Below, piece after piece: positions 57,015-64,000 of a stretch of 64,000 nucleotides of DNA. Under the pieces are notes generated by a model. The model made no database searches. It saw nothing but the letters and a program-made list of their open reading frames with translations, and was not told where the DNA came from. Source of the stretch: Micromonospora coriariae (GTDB taxonomy: Bacteria > Actinomycetota > Actinomycetes > Mycobacteriales > Micromonosporaceae); NCBI RefSeq assembly GCF_900091455.1, contig NZ_LT607412.1, positions 806,001-870,000 of the forward strand, given 5' to 3'. A program made the position numbers and the translations under genes. The stretch's first letter is position 1; each line of letters begins with the position of its first letter.

Positions 57015-57644
57015 TCACTCGGGCGGCTCTGCCCCTGACTGCTCGCTCGCCATGTACGTCGCGTACCAGTCGGGCCAGTTCTCGTCCGTCTTGCCGGTGC
57101 GCTTCTCGTGCTCGCCATGGGCGGCGGCCGCGCGCCGCAGCGCGCCCGCCAGGTCGCTCGCGGAGCCGAACGACGTCACGCCTCCCTCGACGCGCCCGGG
57201 AAGCCTGGTCGTGATCTCCTGCATCAGCCAGGTGTTGCCGTCCGGGTCGCGGAACGTGGCACGCGAGAAGTAGCTGCGCCGCTCGGGATCGGGCCCGTCG
57301 ACCGGGCCGTCCGGGCTGGGGTGGAAGACGCCGGTCACCTCGACACCGGCGGAGACCAGGGCGTTGCGGGCCGCTTCGACGTCCGACACGACCAGGTACG
57401 CCGTGGCCGAACCGGGCGCCGCCGAGGTGAGCTCCGGGCCGAACTGCACCGAGCACCCGGAGCCGTGCGGGGTGAACTGGACCACGCCCGGCGGTGTCTG
57501 GTCGAGCCGCCACCCGAGGCGCCCGTAGAACTCCTTCGCGCGGTCGACATCCGACACCGGGACGACGATCACCTCGAGCTTCAGGTCGAGGTTCTCGACG
57601 CTGGACGTCCCACTCGCGTCGCTCTGGGATTCCTTCGGGCTCAT
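57015..57644 (-). CDS. VOC (glyoxalase-like) family protein
   Basis: A 209-residue protein with a vicinal-oxygen-chelate domain: KLEVIVVPVSDVDRAKEFYGRLGWRLDQTPPGVVQFTPHGSGCSVQFGPELTSA at the N terminus and FRDPDGNTWLMQEIT for the second metal-binding half. A C-terminal extension of about 60 residues, rich in charged residues (AAAAHGEHEKRTGKTDENWPDWYATYMASEQSG), is unusual for a single VOC module and is sometimes seen in DUF-linked proteins. The Glu of DGNTWLMQE may bind metal. The gene ends 142 bp upstream of the ECF41 sigma gene on the same strand. ATG 57644 is used. Confidence 0.87.
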   Translation of the reverse strand: MSPKESQSDASGTSSVENLDLKLEVIVVPVSDVDRAKEFYGRLGWRLDQTPPGVVQFTPHGSGCSVQFGPELTSAAPGSATAYLVVSDVEAARNALVSAGVEVTGVFHPSPDGPVDGPDPERRSYFSRATFRDPDGNTWLMQEITTRLPGRVEGGVTSFGSASDLAGALRRAAAAHGEHEKRTGKTDENWPDWYATYMASEQSGAEPPE

Positions 57645-57758
57645 CGCGGCCTCCCCTGGATGAGTGCGGCGCCAGCGCGAGCCACCGCTGGGCCGAGCGA
57701 CCCCGGCACGATCACCACGCTACTGCGTGCGCCCCGCCCGGATGCCTCGTTCCCGGCA

Positions 57759-58949
57759 TCAGCCGGGCGACATCCTCGTCGCCCTGCGCACCCCGAGCAG
57801 TGCGACGAGGGCGAGCAGGATGACGGCGATGGAGTACTCGTCGGCGGTGCGAGGCACGCCGCCGGCGTAGACCACGAGGAAGCCGGCGATCACGGTGGGG
57901 AGGCCGAAGCCGACGTAGCAGACGAGGTAGAGCAGGGACAGCACGCTGGAGCGTTCGTGCGCCTCGACCAACGGCATGATCGTCTTGAGGCTGCCCTGGA
58001 AACCGCCGCCGAAGCCGACCCCTCCGAGCGCGAGGCCGACGAAGAACCCGGGGACGGACTCGGCCATGACCGCCACCAACGTGACGACCATGCCCAGGAT
58101 GAGCGCGGCGATCCCGATCAGGATCACGGTCCGCGCGGCGGTGTTCCGCATCAACAGGACGGCGATCGACCCGAAGAGGGCGAAGACGAAGAGGACCAGA
58201 CCGCCAACAACGATCGACGTGTTCATGAGGGCGCGCACCAGCGCCGGCCCGAGCGCCCCGAAGAAGCCGGCCAGTGCCCAGACCGCGAACAGCACCGGAA
58301 CGGCGACCAGGACCGGCTCGCGTACGGAGCGGGGCAGCTTGATGTCCGGCCGCAAACTCTGTCGCGCTCCCGCCATCCGCGTGACCGTCTCCGGCATCAG
58401 CGCGAGCCCGACGGCCTGGATCAGCAGGATCACGAGAAGGACGACGTACACCAGCCGCGTCGGCGCGGGCAGGAACTGGATGAGCAGCGCCGAGAGCAGG
58501 GCGCCGCTCCCGGTCCCGATACCGGGGGCGATCGAGTTGGCGAGCGTGCCACGGGCGCGGTCGATGTCGAGCATGGCGGCACCGATGGCGCCGGTGGCGG
58601 CGCCGGTCGCGAGCCCCTGCACGAGACGGGCGGCCAGCAGCGCGGGTACGCCGTTGGCGAAGACGAAGACGACCAGCGAGACCATCTGCACCGCGATCGC
58701 GACGGCCAGGACCGGACGCCGGCCGACGTGGTCGGACAACTTGCCGAACGTGAGCAGCGACGCCAGCACCGCGAGCGCGTAGACGGCGAACACCACGGTG
58801 GTCGTGGCCGGTGAGAAGTGCCAGCGCTCCTGGTAGATCCCGTAGAGCGGCGTCGGGGCCGCCGACGCGGCCAGGAACGACACGAGAATCGACGCGAGCA
58901 GCACCAGTGAGACCCTCGGCGAGAGTCGGGCCCGCCCGGCGATACTCAT
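57759..58949 (-). CDS. MFS transporter
   Basis: A 396-residue transporter with about 12 transmembrane helices. The motif-A-like loop between helices 2 and 3 reads LTFGKLSDHVGRRPVLAVAIAVQ. The N-terminal segment PTPLYGIYQERWHFSPATTTVVFAVYALAVLASLL and the central linker (MAGARQSLRPDIKLPRSVREPVL) fit the drug-exporter class. It stands alone; divergent upstream is the beta-helix protein and downstream is the VOC gene. No cognate regulator lies beside it. Substrate unknown. ATG 58949 is preceded by CGAGGAGCACC. Confidence 0.92.
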   Translation of the reverse strand: MSIAGRARLSPRVSLVLLASILVSFLAASAAPTPLYGIYQERWHFSPATTTVVFAVYALAVLASLLTFGKLSDHVGRRPVLAVAIAVQMVSLVVFVFANGVPALLAARLVQGLATGAATGAIGAAMLDIDRARGTLANSIAPGIGTGSGALLSALLIQFLPAPTRLVYVVLLVILLIQAVGLALMPETVTRMAGARQSLRPDIKLPRSVREPVLVAVPVLFAVWALAGFFGALGPALVRALMNTSIVVGGLVLFVFALFGSIAVLLMRNTAARTVILIGIAALILGMVVTLVAVMAESVPGFFVGLALGGVGFGGGFQGSLKTIMPLVEAHERSSVLSLLYLVCYVGFGLPTVIAGFLVVYAGGVPRTADEYSIAVILLALVALLGVRRATRMSPG

Positions 58950-59208
58950 GTCGGTGCTCCTCGGCTGCGCTGGACGCGGTCAGAGCTGGACACCCCGCTG
59001 GCTGTAGGGCCGCAGCGGCGTACCCGGTGTCCTCCATCCCATGCGCGCTCGACCAGACATGGCCCATGGGCCTCGACGCCCGCGCCTCCTGGCCGGAGCA
59101 TGCTCCTTCCGCACTATTCCGACTATGTGCCGGGAAAGACGAGCTTCATCCGAGTTAGATGGCATATGAACGACAGCGCGACCGCGGTCACGAGAACAGG
59201 GCGGACAG

Positions 59209-60276
59209 ATGTCGAAGAGTCCGGTGACGGCAACCCCCTCTGGCGTCCGCCCCTACCCCGTGGCCGGGGCGCCGCTGCTCTGCGATGCCCGGGACCACGG
59301 CCTGACCGGCGACGGCACGACCAACGACCAGCCCGCGCTCGCCGCGCTGGTCGACCTGCTCGGCGACGCGTTCGCCGCGGACGGGCGGGCGCGGGTGATC
59401 TACTGCCCACCCGGGGTGTACGCCATCCGCGACGCTGGCACCGTCTGGCGTAGCGGGGTGTCACTGACGGGGGCTGGGCCGGGAACGACCCGGTTTCTCC
59501 TGAGCAACGAGGGCAACAGGTCACAGCCCGTGCCGTTGGCCTTCTACACCGCCCAGTTGCACGGAGCGAGTCCGGACCGGAATCTCGCCTACTGCACGTT
59601 CGCCGACTTCGAAATCGACGGGTCGGGGGTGGCGTGTGCGGCGTACGACCCCCTGGCCAAGGGGCTGGGGCTGCAATACGTGACCGGCGGCCTGTTCCGG
59701 GACCTGTTCATCCATCACACCGCGGCCACCGGCTTCGGATGCGACTTTCTGCAGGACACCCTGCTCCAGGCGATCCGCGTGCTCGAGTGCGGCCGGATAG
59801 ACAACGGCATGGAGATGGGCGGGGCGGGTATTGGCATCGGCATCGGTGGATGGGGGCCGATGGAACGGCTGACCATCGCCAACTGCGTGGCCGTTGGCAA
59901 CGCGACCAACGGCATCTTCCTGGAGATGCAGCACAGTGACCGACCCCAGCCGCGGGGCATCCGAATCATCGGCTGCCACGCTGAGGGCAATCGATTCGGT
60001 ATGTCCGACTGGGGTGCCGACGGGCTCATCGTCAGCGGGAGCACGATGGCGGGAAACCTGGAGGCCGGCTTCCAGGTCTCGGCGAAGGGCACGACGGGCA
60101 TCCCCGGCAAGGGGGGCCTGTTGACCGGCTGCGTCCTCGACGGGAATCTGCGCGACGGGGTGAGCATCGGCAACACCGGTGGCCCCTACACGGTGCGGGG
60201 CAATCGGATCACCGGCAACGGCCAAGGTCGGTCGCTGGACCGCCGGATGACATCCCTTTCCTCCCGACAAACGTAA
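59209..60276 (+). CDS. Right-handed parallel beta-helix (pectate-lyase-like) protein
   Basis: A 355-residue protein of the pectate lyase/polygalacturonase-like superfamily. The N-terminal cap [27 protein letters not shown], followed by [39 protein letters not shown], is the Pectate_lyase_3 entry motif. Coils of about 22 residues follow, for example [39 protein letters not shown] and [22 protein letters not shown]. No signal peptide is visible, so it is either cytoplasmic, exported by another route, or a degenerate enzyme. The C-terminal 20 residues after [10 protein letters not shown] are not helix-like, which suggests truncation or frameshift. ATG 59209 follows AGGGCGGAC. Confidence 0.85.
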   Translation: MSKSPVTATPSGVRPYPVAGAPLLCDARDHGLTGDGTTNDQPALAALVDLLGDAFAADGRARVIYCPPGVYAIRDAGTVWRSGVSLTGAGPGTTRFLLSNEGNRSQPVPLAFYTAQLHGASPDRNLAYCTFADFEIDGSGVACAAYDPLAKGLGLQYVTGGLFRDLFIHHTAATGFGCDFLQDTLLQAIRVLECGRIDNGMEMGGAGIGIGIGGWGPMERLTIANCVAVGNATNGIFLEMQHSDRPQPRGIRIIGCHAEGNRFGMSDWGADGLIVSGSTMAGNLEAGFQVSAKGTTGIPGKGGLLTGCVLDGNLRDGVSIGNTGGPYTVRGNRITGNGQGRSLDRRMTSLSSRQT

Positions 60277-60335
60277 TTCGTCGGCCCCTGGTTCGCCCGG
60301 GTCCGGTCTCCACCAGACCAGTCCCGGACGGCCGA

Positions 60336-60374
60336 GCCATCCGTCCGGGCGGATGGCCGGATGGCCAGATGGCC
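60336..60374 (+). repeat. Hairpin and three 8-bp tandem repeats before glnA
   Basis: GCCATCCG (60336-60343) and CGGATGGC (60350-60357) form a perfect 8-bp hairpin with loop TCCGGG. Overlapping it, GGATGGCC occurs at 60351-60358 and 60359-60366, with AGATGGCC at 60367-60374. It lies in the glnA leader. Role unknown; it might be a terminator for the beta-helix gene or a glnA control element. Confidence 0.5.
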
Positions 60375-60482
60375 AACGCTGGCCCCGCGGGCCGTCGTAC
60401 GGTCGGGGCATGGGTGCGCCGACCGGGTCGGGCACGGCCGCCGGCCTCGCCCATGATCGGGCTACGCCTTCCGGGAGGACGT

Positions 60483-61907
60483 GTGTTCGCCAATTCCGAG
60501 GAACTGCTGCGGTACCTCAAGAACGAGGACGTGAAGTTCGTCGACGTTCGTTTCTGTGACCTGCCCGGTGTGATGCAGCACTTCAACCTGCCGGTCGAGT
60601 CCGTCAACGACGATCTGTTCACCGACGGCCTCGCGTTCGACGGCTCATCGATCCGCGGTTTCCAGGCGATCCACGAGTCGGACATGCTCCTGCTCCCGGA
60701 CGTCGCCACCGCGTTCATCGACCCGTTCCGGGCGCAGAAGACCCTCGCGTTGAACTTCTTCATCCACGACCCGTTCACCCGCGAGGCCTACACCCGCGAC
60801 CCCCGCAACGTCGCCAAAAAGGCCGAGGCGTACCTCGCCGCGAGCGGCATCGCCGACACCGCCTACTTCGGCGCCGAAGCCGAGTTCTACATCTTCGACT
60901 CCATCCGCCACGAAACCTCCGCGCACCAGTCGTTCTACTACATCGACTCGATCGAGGGCGCCTGGAACACCGGCCGCGAAGAGCCCGGCGGCAACCGCGG
61001 CTACAAGACCGCCTACAAGGGCGGCTACTTCCCCGTCCCGCCGGTCGATCACTACGCCGACCTGCGCGATGCGATCGTGCGCCGCCTCGTCGACTCCGGT
61101 TTCACCGTGGAACGTTCGCACCACGAGGTGGGCACCGCCGGCCAGTCCGAGATCAACTACCGGTTCTCCACCCTGCTGCACGCCGCCGACCAACTCCAGC
61201 TCTTCAAGTACATCGTCAAGAACGAAGCCTGGGCCAACGGCAAGACCGCCACGTTCATGCCCAAGCCCCTGTTCGGTGACAACGGCTCGGGCATGCACAC
61301 CCACCAGAGCCTCTGGCTCAACGGCGAACCCCTGTTCTACGACGAGACCGGCTACGCCGGCCTGTCCGACACCGCCCGCTGGTACATCGGCGGCCTGCTG
61401 CACCACGCGCCGTCGCTGCTGGCCTTCACCAACCCGACAGTCAACTCGTACCGGCGCCTCGTGCCGGGCTTCGAAGCGCCGGTCAACCTGGTCTACTCCC
61501 AGCGCAACCGCTCCGCCTGCACCCGCATCCCCGTCACCGGCGCGAACCCGAAGGCCAAGCGCGTCGAGTTCCGCGTCCCGGACCCGTCGGCCAACGTCTA
61601 CCTCGCCTTCTCGGCCATGATGATGGCCGGCCTCGACGGCATCAAGAGCAAAATCGAACCACCCACGCCGATCGACAAGGACCTCTACGACCTCCCGCCC
61701 GAGGAATGGGGCGACGTCAAGCAGGTCCCCGGCTCCCTCGCACATGCGTTGGACTCCCTCGCCGACGACCACGACTATCTGCTCGACGGCGGGGTCTTCA
61801 CCCCCGACCTGATCTCCACCTGGGTCGACTGGAAGCGCGCCAACGAGGTTCAGCCCATGGTGCTGCGCCCGACACCGCACGAATTCGCCCTCTACTTCGA
61901 CTGCTGA
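60483..61907 (+). CDS. glnA: Glutamine synthetase, type I
   Basis: A 474-residue dodecameric glutamine synthetase (GSI-beta type). It starts [37 protein letters not shown]. Active-site motifs are FDGSSIRGF, the metal-binding Glu in [25 protein letters not shown] (His for metal), [31 protein letters not shown] and [16 protein letters not shown]. The adenylylation tyrosine Tyr402 sits in [11 protein letters not shown], matching E. coli Tyr397, so post-translational control by GlnE is expected. GTG 60483 gives the family-typical start and follows GGGAGGAC. It is monocistronic here. It catalyses glutamate + NH3 + ATP to glutamine in nitrogen assimilation. Confidence 0.96.
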   Translation: MFANSEELLRYLKNEDVKFVDVRFCDLPGVMQHFNLPVESVNDDLFTDGLAFDGSSIRGFQAIHESDMLLLPDVATAFIDPFRAQKTLALNFFIHDPFTREAYTRDPRNVAKKAEAYLAASGIADTAYFGAEAEFYIFDSIRHETSAHQSFYYIDSIEGAWNTGREEPGGNRGYKTAYKGGYFPVPPVDHYADLRDAIVRRLVDSGFTVERSHHEVGTAGQSEINYRFSTLLHAADQLQLFKYIVKNEAWANGKTATFMPKPLFGDNGSGMHTHQSLWLNGEPLFYDETGYAGLSDTARWYIGGLLHHAPSLLAFTNPTVNSYRRLVPGFEAPVNLVYSQRNRSACTRIPVTGANPKAKRVEFRVPDPSANVYLAFSAMMMAGLDGIKSKIEPPTPIDKDLYDLPPEEWGDVKQVPGSLAHALDSLADDHDYLLDGGVFTPDLISTWVDWKRANEVQPMVLRPTPHEFALYFDC

Positions 61908-62067
61908 CTCGTCCGGCACACGCCGATGTCACCGCAGGCCCGACGTCGCGCACCGCGTGTGTGACGCGGACACGATCTCGTGGCGACGACACCCTCGGGA
62001 ACCCTCACCAGCGCGGTGACCGCACCGTCTGTTGACGACGGGTACGCCGCCTGCACAGCAAGCTTCG

Positions 62068-62697
62068 TCAACCCGCCTGGTGGACGTGCGGCGCAGGCCC
62101 TTGAAGAGGGGTCCGCCCGGGGGCGCGGATCCCGTCGAGCAGGATGGTGACGACGCGACGCCACCCGTCGGGCCCCGCGTCGACGCCGAGGCAGTGGTCG
62201 GTGTCCAGCGCCGCCCGCGAAAAGATCAGGATGTCCTGCCAGGTCACGTCGTCACGCAGAGCACCGGCCGCACGCGCCCGCTCGGTCAGCCGCGCGACAG
62301 CGTCCTGTAGTGCGGTGGTCCGCTGTGCGAGCTCGGGCGACGGCGGCCTTTCGCACGCCGCGGTGACCTCAGCCAGCCCGCGGCTGTCCCGGTGCGCTCC
62401 GGCCAACTCCATCACGAACTCCGCCAGGCCCGCCCATGGATCGGGGTGCTCCAGAAAGACCTGCGCGGTGTCGCAGAGCTCGTCGTAGAGACCGAGCACC
62501 GCGTGGTCAAGCAGCGCTTCCTTGGTGCCGAAGCGCCGGTACAGGGTGCCCACCCCCACGCCCGCCGCGGTCGCGATGTCCAGAGCTGAGACGTCGAGCC
62601 CGCGGGAGGCGATCGCCTCCCGCGTCGCGACGATCAGCTGGCGCCGGTTACGCCGGGCGTCCGCGCGGACGCCCTGCTCAGGGTCCAGGTCAGGCAT
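62068..62697 (-). CDS. TetR family transcriptional regulator
   Basis: A 209-residue repressor. The DNA-binding part reads RRNRRQLIVATREAIASRGLDVSALDIATAAGVGVGTLYRRFGTKEALLDHAVL at residues 14-68. The C-terminal ligand domain has VFLEHPDPWAGLAEFVMELAGAHRDSRGLAEVTAACERP, typical of a TetR_C_33/SbtR-like subgroup. The ATG at 62697 is preceded by a perfect palindrome (62717-62733). It lies downstream of an alcohol-dehydrogenase-like gene in the same direction; the 151-bp gap between them holds the palindrome, so autoregulation is likely. Confidence 0.93.
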   Translation of the reverse strand: MPDLDPEQGVRADARRNRRQLIVATREAIASRGLDVSALDIATAAGVGVGTLYRRFGTKEALLDHAVLGLYDELCDTAQVFLEHPDPWAGLAEFVMELAGAHRDSRGLAEVTAACERPPSPELAQRTTALQDAVARLTERARAAGALRDDVTWQDILIFSRAALDTDHCLGVDAGPDGWRRVVTILLDGIRAPGRTPLQGPAPHVHQAG

Positions 62698-62716
62698 CCC
62701 CGGAGCCTATCATAAG

Positions 62717-62733
62717 CGGACGCAATTCGTCCG
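62717..62733. promoter_or_regulatory. TetR-type operator
   Basis: CGGACG-CAATT-CGTCCG is a perfect palindrome with 6-bp arms, 20 bp upstream of the TetR start. It may be the TetR autoregulatory site. No equal copy was found before the dehydrogenase gene. Confidence 0.55.
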
Positions 62734-62848
62734 ATTGCCGTCAACCGGATCAGGCGTCCGGAGTCCAGTTCTCCACCACCCGGACGCGGGCGGAGGAGAC
62801 CGCCACGAACGTGGCACGCCGATCGCGTTCGTCGGATCGATCCTCGGA

Positions 62849-63820
62849 CTACACCCTGACGACGACCTTGCCGGCGGGGTGGCCCTGGGCGAGGTAACGG
62901 ATCGCGTCAGGGGCATCGGCGAGCGGGTAGACCCGGTCGATGACCGGGGTGACCGAGCCCGACTCGATGAGCGAAGTCAGTTCCTCGAGGTCCTCGTAGC
63001 GTTCGCGGGCGGTCACGCCGCACAGCCTCTGGGTCATGATCAACGAGATCAACGGTGCGGCCATCTGGCGCTGGAAGCCGCCCATGATGCGGCCCTTGGC
63101 GTGCCCGCCGCCGACAAGGGCGATCGTTCCGCGCGGTGCGAGTGCACGCCGCAGCAACGACAACGGCCGGTTGCCCGCGGTGTCGATGATGACGTCGTAC
63201 TGCGCACCATCGCGGTCGATCTCGTACCGGGTGTAGTCGATGACGTCGTCGGCACCGATGGAACGCACCAGCTCGATCTTCGAGGTGCTGCAGACACCGG
63301 TCACCCTAGCGCCGTAAACCTTGGCAAGCTGGACGGCGAACGACCCGACGCCCCCGCCCGCGCCGGTGATCAGCACCCGCTGTCCGGCCTGCACCCGGGC
63401 GTCGCGGATGCTTTGCAGAGCCGTCACCGCGGAGATGGCCGTCGCCGCCGCCTGATCAAAGGTGAGGTTGGCCGGCTTGGGTGCCAGTCGGCGCTGCCGC
63501 GCCACCGCGTACTCGGCGAAGGAGCCGCTCTCGCAGGTGCCGTACACGTCATCGCCCACGTGCAGACGGGTGACGCCCGCTCCGACCGCCGCCACCACCC
63601 CGGCGACGGCCCGACCGAGCACCGCCACCTTGGGCCGGCGCAGCCCGACCGCGAGGCGCACGGCCATGGGCCGGCCAGTCATCAGGATCCACACGCCAGG
63701 GTCCACCCCGGCGGCGCGTACCTCGACGAGCACCTCGTCGTCGCCGATCGAGGGCTTGTCGATGTCGCGGAGTTCGAGTACGTCAGCCGGGCCGTAAACG
63801 TCGTGGACGATCGCTTTCAT
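62849..63820 (-). CDS. NAD(P)-dependent alcohol dehydrogenase / quinone reductase (MDR)
   Basis: A 323-residue medium-chain dehydrogenase/reductase. The N-terminal GroES-like half starts MKAIVHDVYGPADVLELRDIDKPSIGDDEVLVEVRAAGVDPGVWIL; the zinc-binding Cys/His residues of classical alcohol dehydrogenases are absent, placing it with the zinc-free quinone-reductase-like group. The Rossmann motif RVLITGAGGGVGSFAVQLAKVYGARVTGVCST is near residues 145-178. LVGGGHAKGRIMGGFQRQMAAPLISLIMTQRLCGV and a terminal GHPAGKVVVRV complete the fold. The TetR gene follows on the same strand. ATG 63820 follows GAGGAGCACTC. Confidence 0.92.
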   Translation of the reverse strand: MKAIVHDVYGPADVLELRDIDKPSIGDDEVLVEVRAAGVDPGVWILMTGRPMAVRLAVGLRRPKVAVLGRAVAGVVAAVGAGVTRLHVGDDVYGTCESGSFAEYAVARQRRLAPKPANLTFDQAAATAISAVTALQSIRDARVQAGQRVLITGAGGGVGSFAVQLAKVYGARVTGVCSTSKIELVRSIGADDVIDYTRYEIDRDGAQYDVIIDTAGNRPLSLLRRALAPRGTIALVGGGHAKGRIMGGFQRQMAAPLISLIMTQRLCGVTARERYEDLEELTSLIESGSVTPVIDRVYPLADAPDAIRYLAQGHPAGKVVVRV

Positions 63821-64000
63821 GAGTGCTCCTCAGCGGAGTCGGGGTACTGGAACGCGGTCGTCGAGCGGAACGCCGAACACCCGGCTGGGCCGCAGCCGTG
63901 CTCCCCCGCAGGTCATCCGACATTCAGATCGCGTGCTACGTGGCCGAGCGGCATCGGCTCGCGCCGGTACCCGACCCCGACAGTAGGCCCCGGGTGCTCG
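63821..64000. other. Right-edge intergenic or partial region
   Basis: No gene is firmly recognised. On the minus strand the frame ending in TGA at 63913-63915 reads YRREPMPLGHVARDLNVG, without a visible start inside the window. It could be the C-terminal end of a gene beyond the right edge, but 28 codons are too few to assign. Confidence 0.25.

Noticed and set aside
1..64000. tRNA, rRNA, insertion sequences or prophage
   Set aside because: No cloverleaf-like sequences, transposase motifs (DDE, serine recombinase) or phage structural genes were recognised on either strand. A tRNAscan and ISfinder run would be decisive.
63913..64000. A partial gene on the minus strand at the right edge
   Set aside because: Only about 28 codons ending in TGA at 63913-63915 are visible, with no start and no recognisable motif. 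This is too little to call a gene.

Overview
The window is GC-rich (roughly 70% or more by eye) with many GTG starts, four-base stop/start overlaps and no visible insertion sequence, prophage, CRISPR array, tRNA or rRNA. A mycothiol conjugate amidase, an F420-type reductase, SARP regulators, collagen-like and discoidin-bearing exoproteins and a glnA of actinobacterial type point to an actinomycete, most likely Micromonosporaceae (Micromonospora-like). That placement is an inference from gene content and codon bias, not from a marker gene.

Layout. 1-1346: ribulokinase, cut by the left edge. 1.5-4.8 kb: a minus-strand operon of a ribbon-helix-helix protein, a DUF4097 beta-solenoid protein and a DrrAB-like ABC exporter. 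4.9-9.3 kb: a FUSC transporter, a large membrane protein with a GHSHG hydrolase-like motif, and an SDR. 9.65-11 kb: two divergent genes that have both lost their 5' ends at one junction near 9,959. 11.4-12.7 kb: a sortase-anchored surface protein (ice-binding-like head, collagen-like stalk, LPVTG). 13.0-14.4 kb: an rtcB-like pseudogene followed by mca. 14.6-18.0 kb: a MarR regulator, a luciferase-like/FAD-oxidase fusion and a SnoaL-like protein with repeated GTTG/CAAC sites. 18.2-18.9 kb: MerR and thioredoxin, overlapping. 19.6-26.2 kb: an ABC exporter, a PepSY/two-component cassette and a PadR/membrane-protein pair. 26.3-30.2 kb: a five-module secreted ThuA/sugar-dehydrogenase protein.

30.9-35.5 kb: an ECF sigma/membrane partner pair divergent from a large secreted subtilase. 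A paralogous subtilase lies at 46.0-49.4 kb, and both have Crp-like sites upstream. 35.7-37.5 kb: TetR and an aldo-keto reductase. 38.4-42.4 kb: a flavin/F420 redox cluster (FMN reductase, MarR, two tandem luciferase-like monooxygenases, an F420-type NADP reductase) with a pair of perfect 12-bp palindromes in the MarR/monooxygenase intergenic region.

42.4-57.6 kb is regulator-rich: three STAND-type regulators (one XRE-NB-ARC-TPR, two SARP-NB-ARC-TPR), a small ECF sigma factor and an ECF41-type sigma factor with its own candidate autoregulated promoter, mixed with AhpD-like, DUF1801 and VOC proteins. 57.7-63.8 kb: an MFS transporter, a right-handed beta-helix protein, type I glutamine synthetase, TetR and a zinc-independent alcohol dehydrogenase/quinone reductase.

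The most interesting signals are regulatory. They are a 23-bp element shared by two genes around the two-component system, a MerR-class 19-bp-spacer promoter, an ECF41 promoter matching its sigma factor's motifs, and direct repeats in front of the ribbon-helix-helix gene. No wholly new system can be claimed from sequence alone. The surface protein, the RHH/DUF4097/ABC module and the STAND island are the best candidates for further work.
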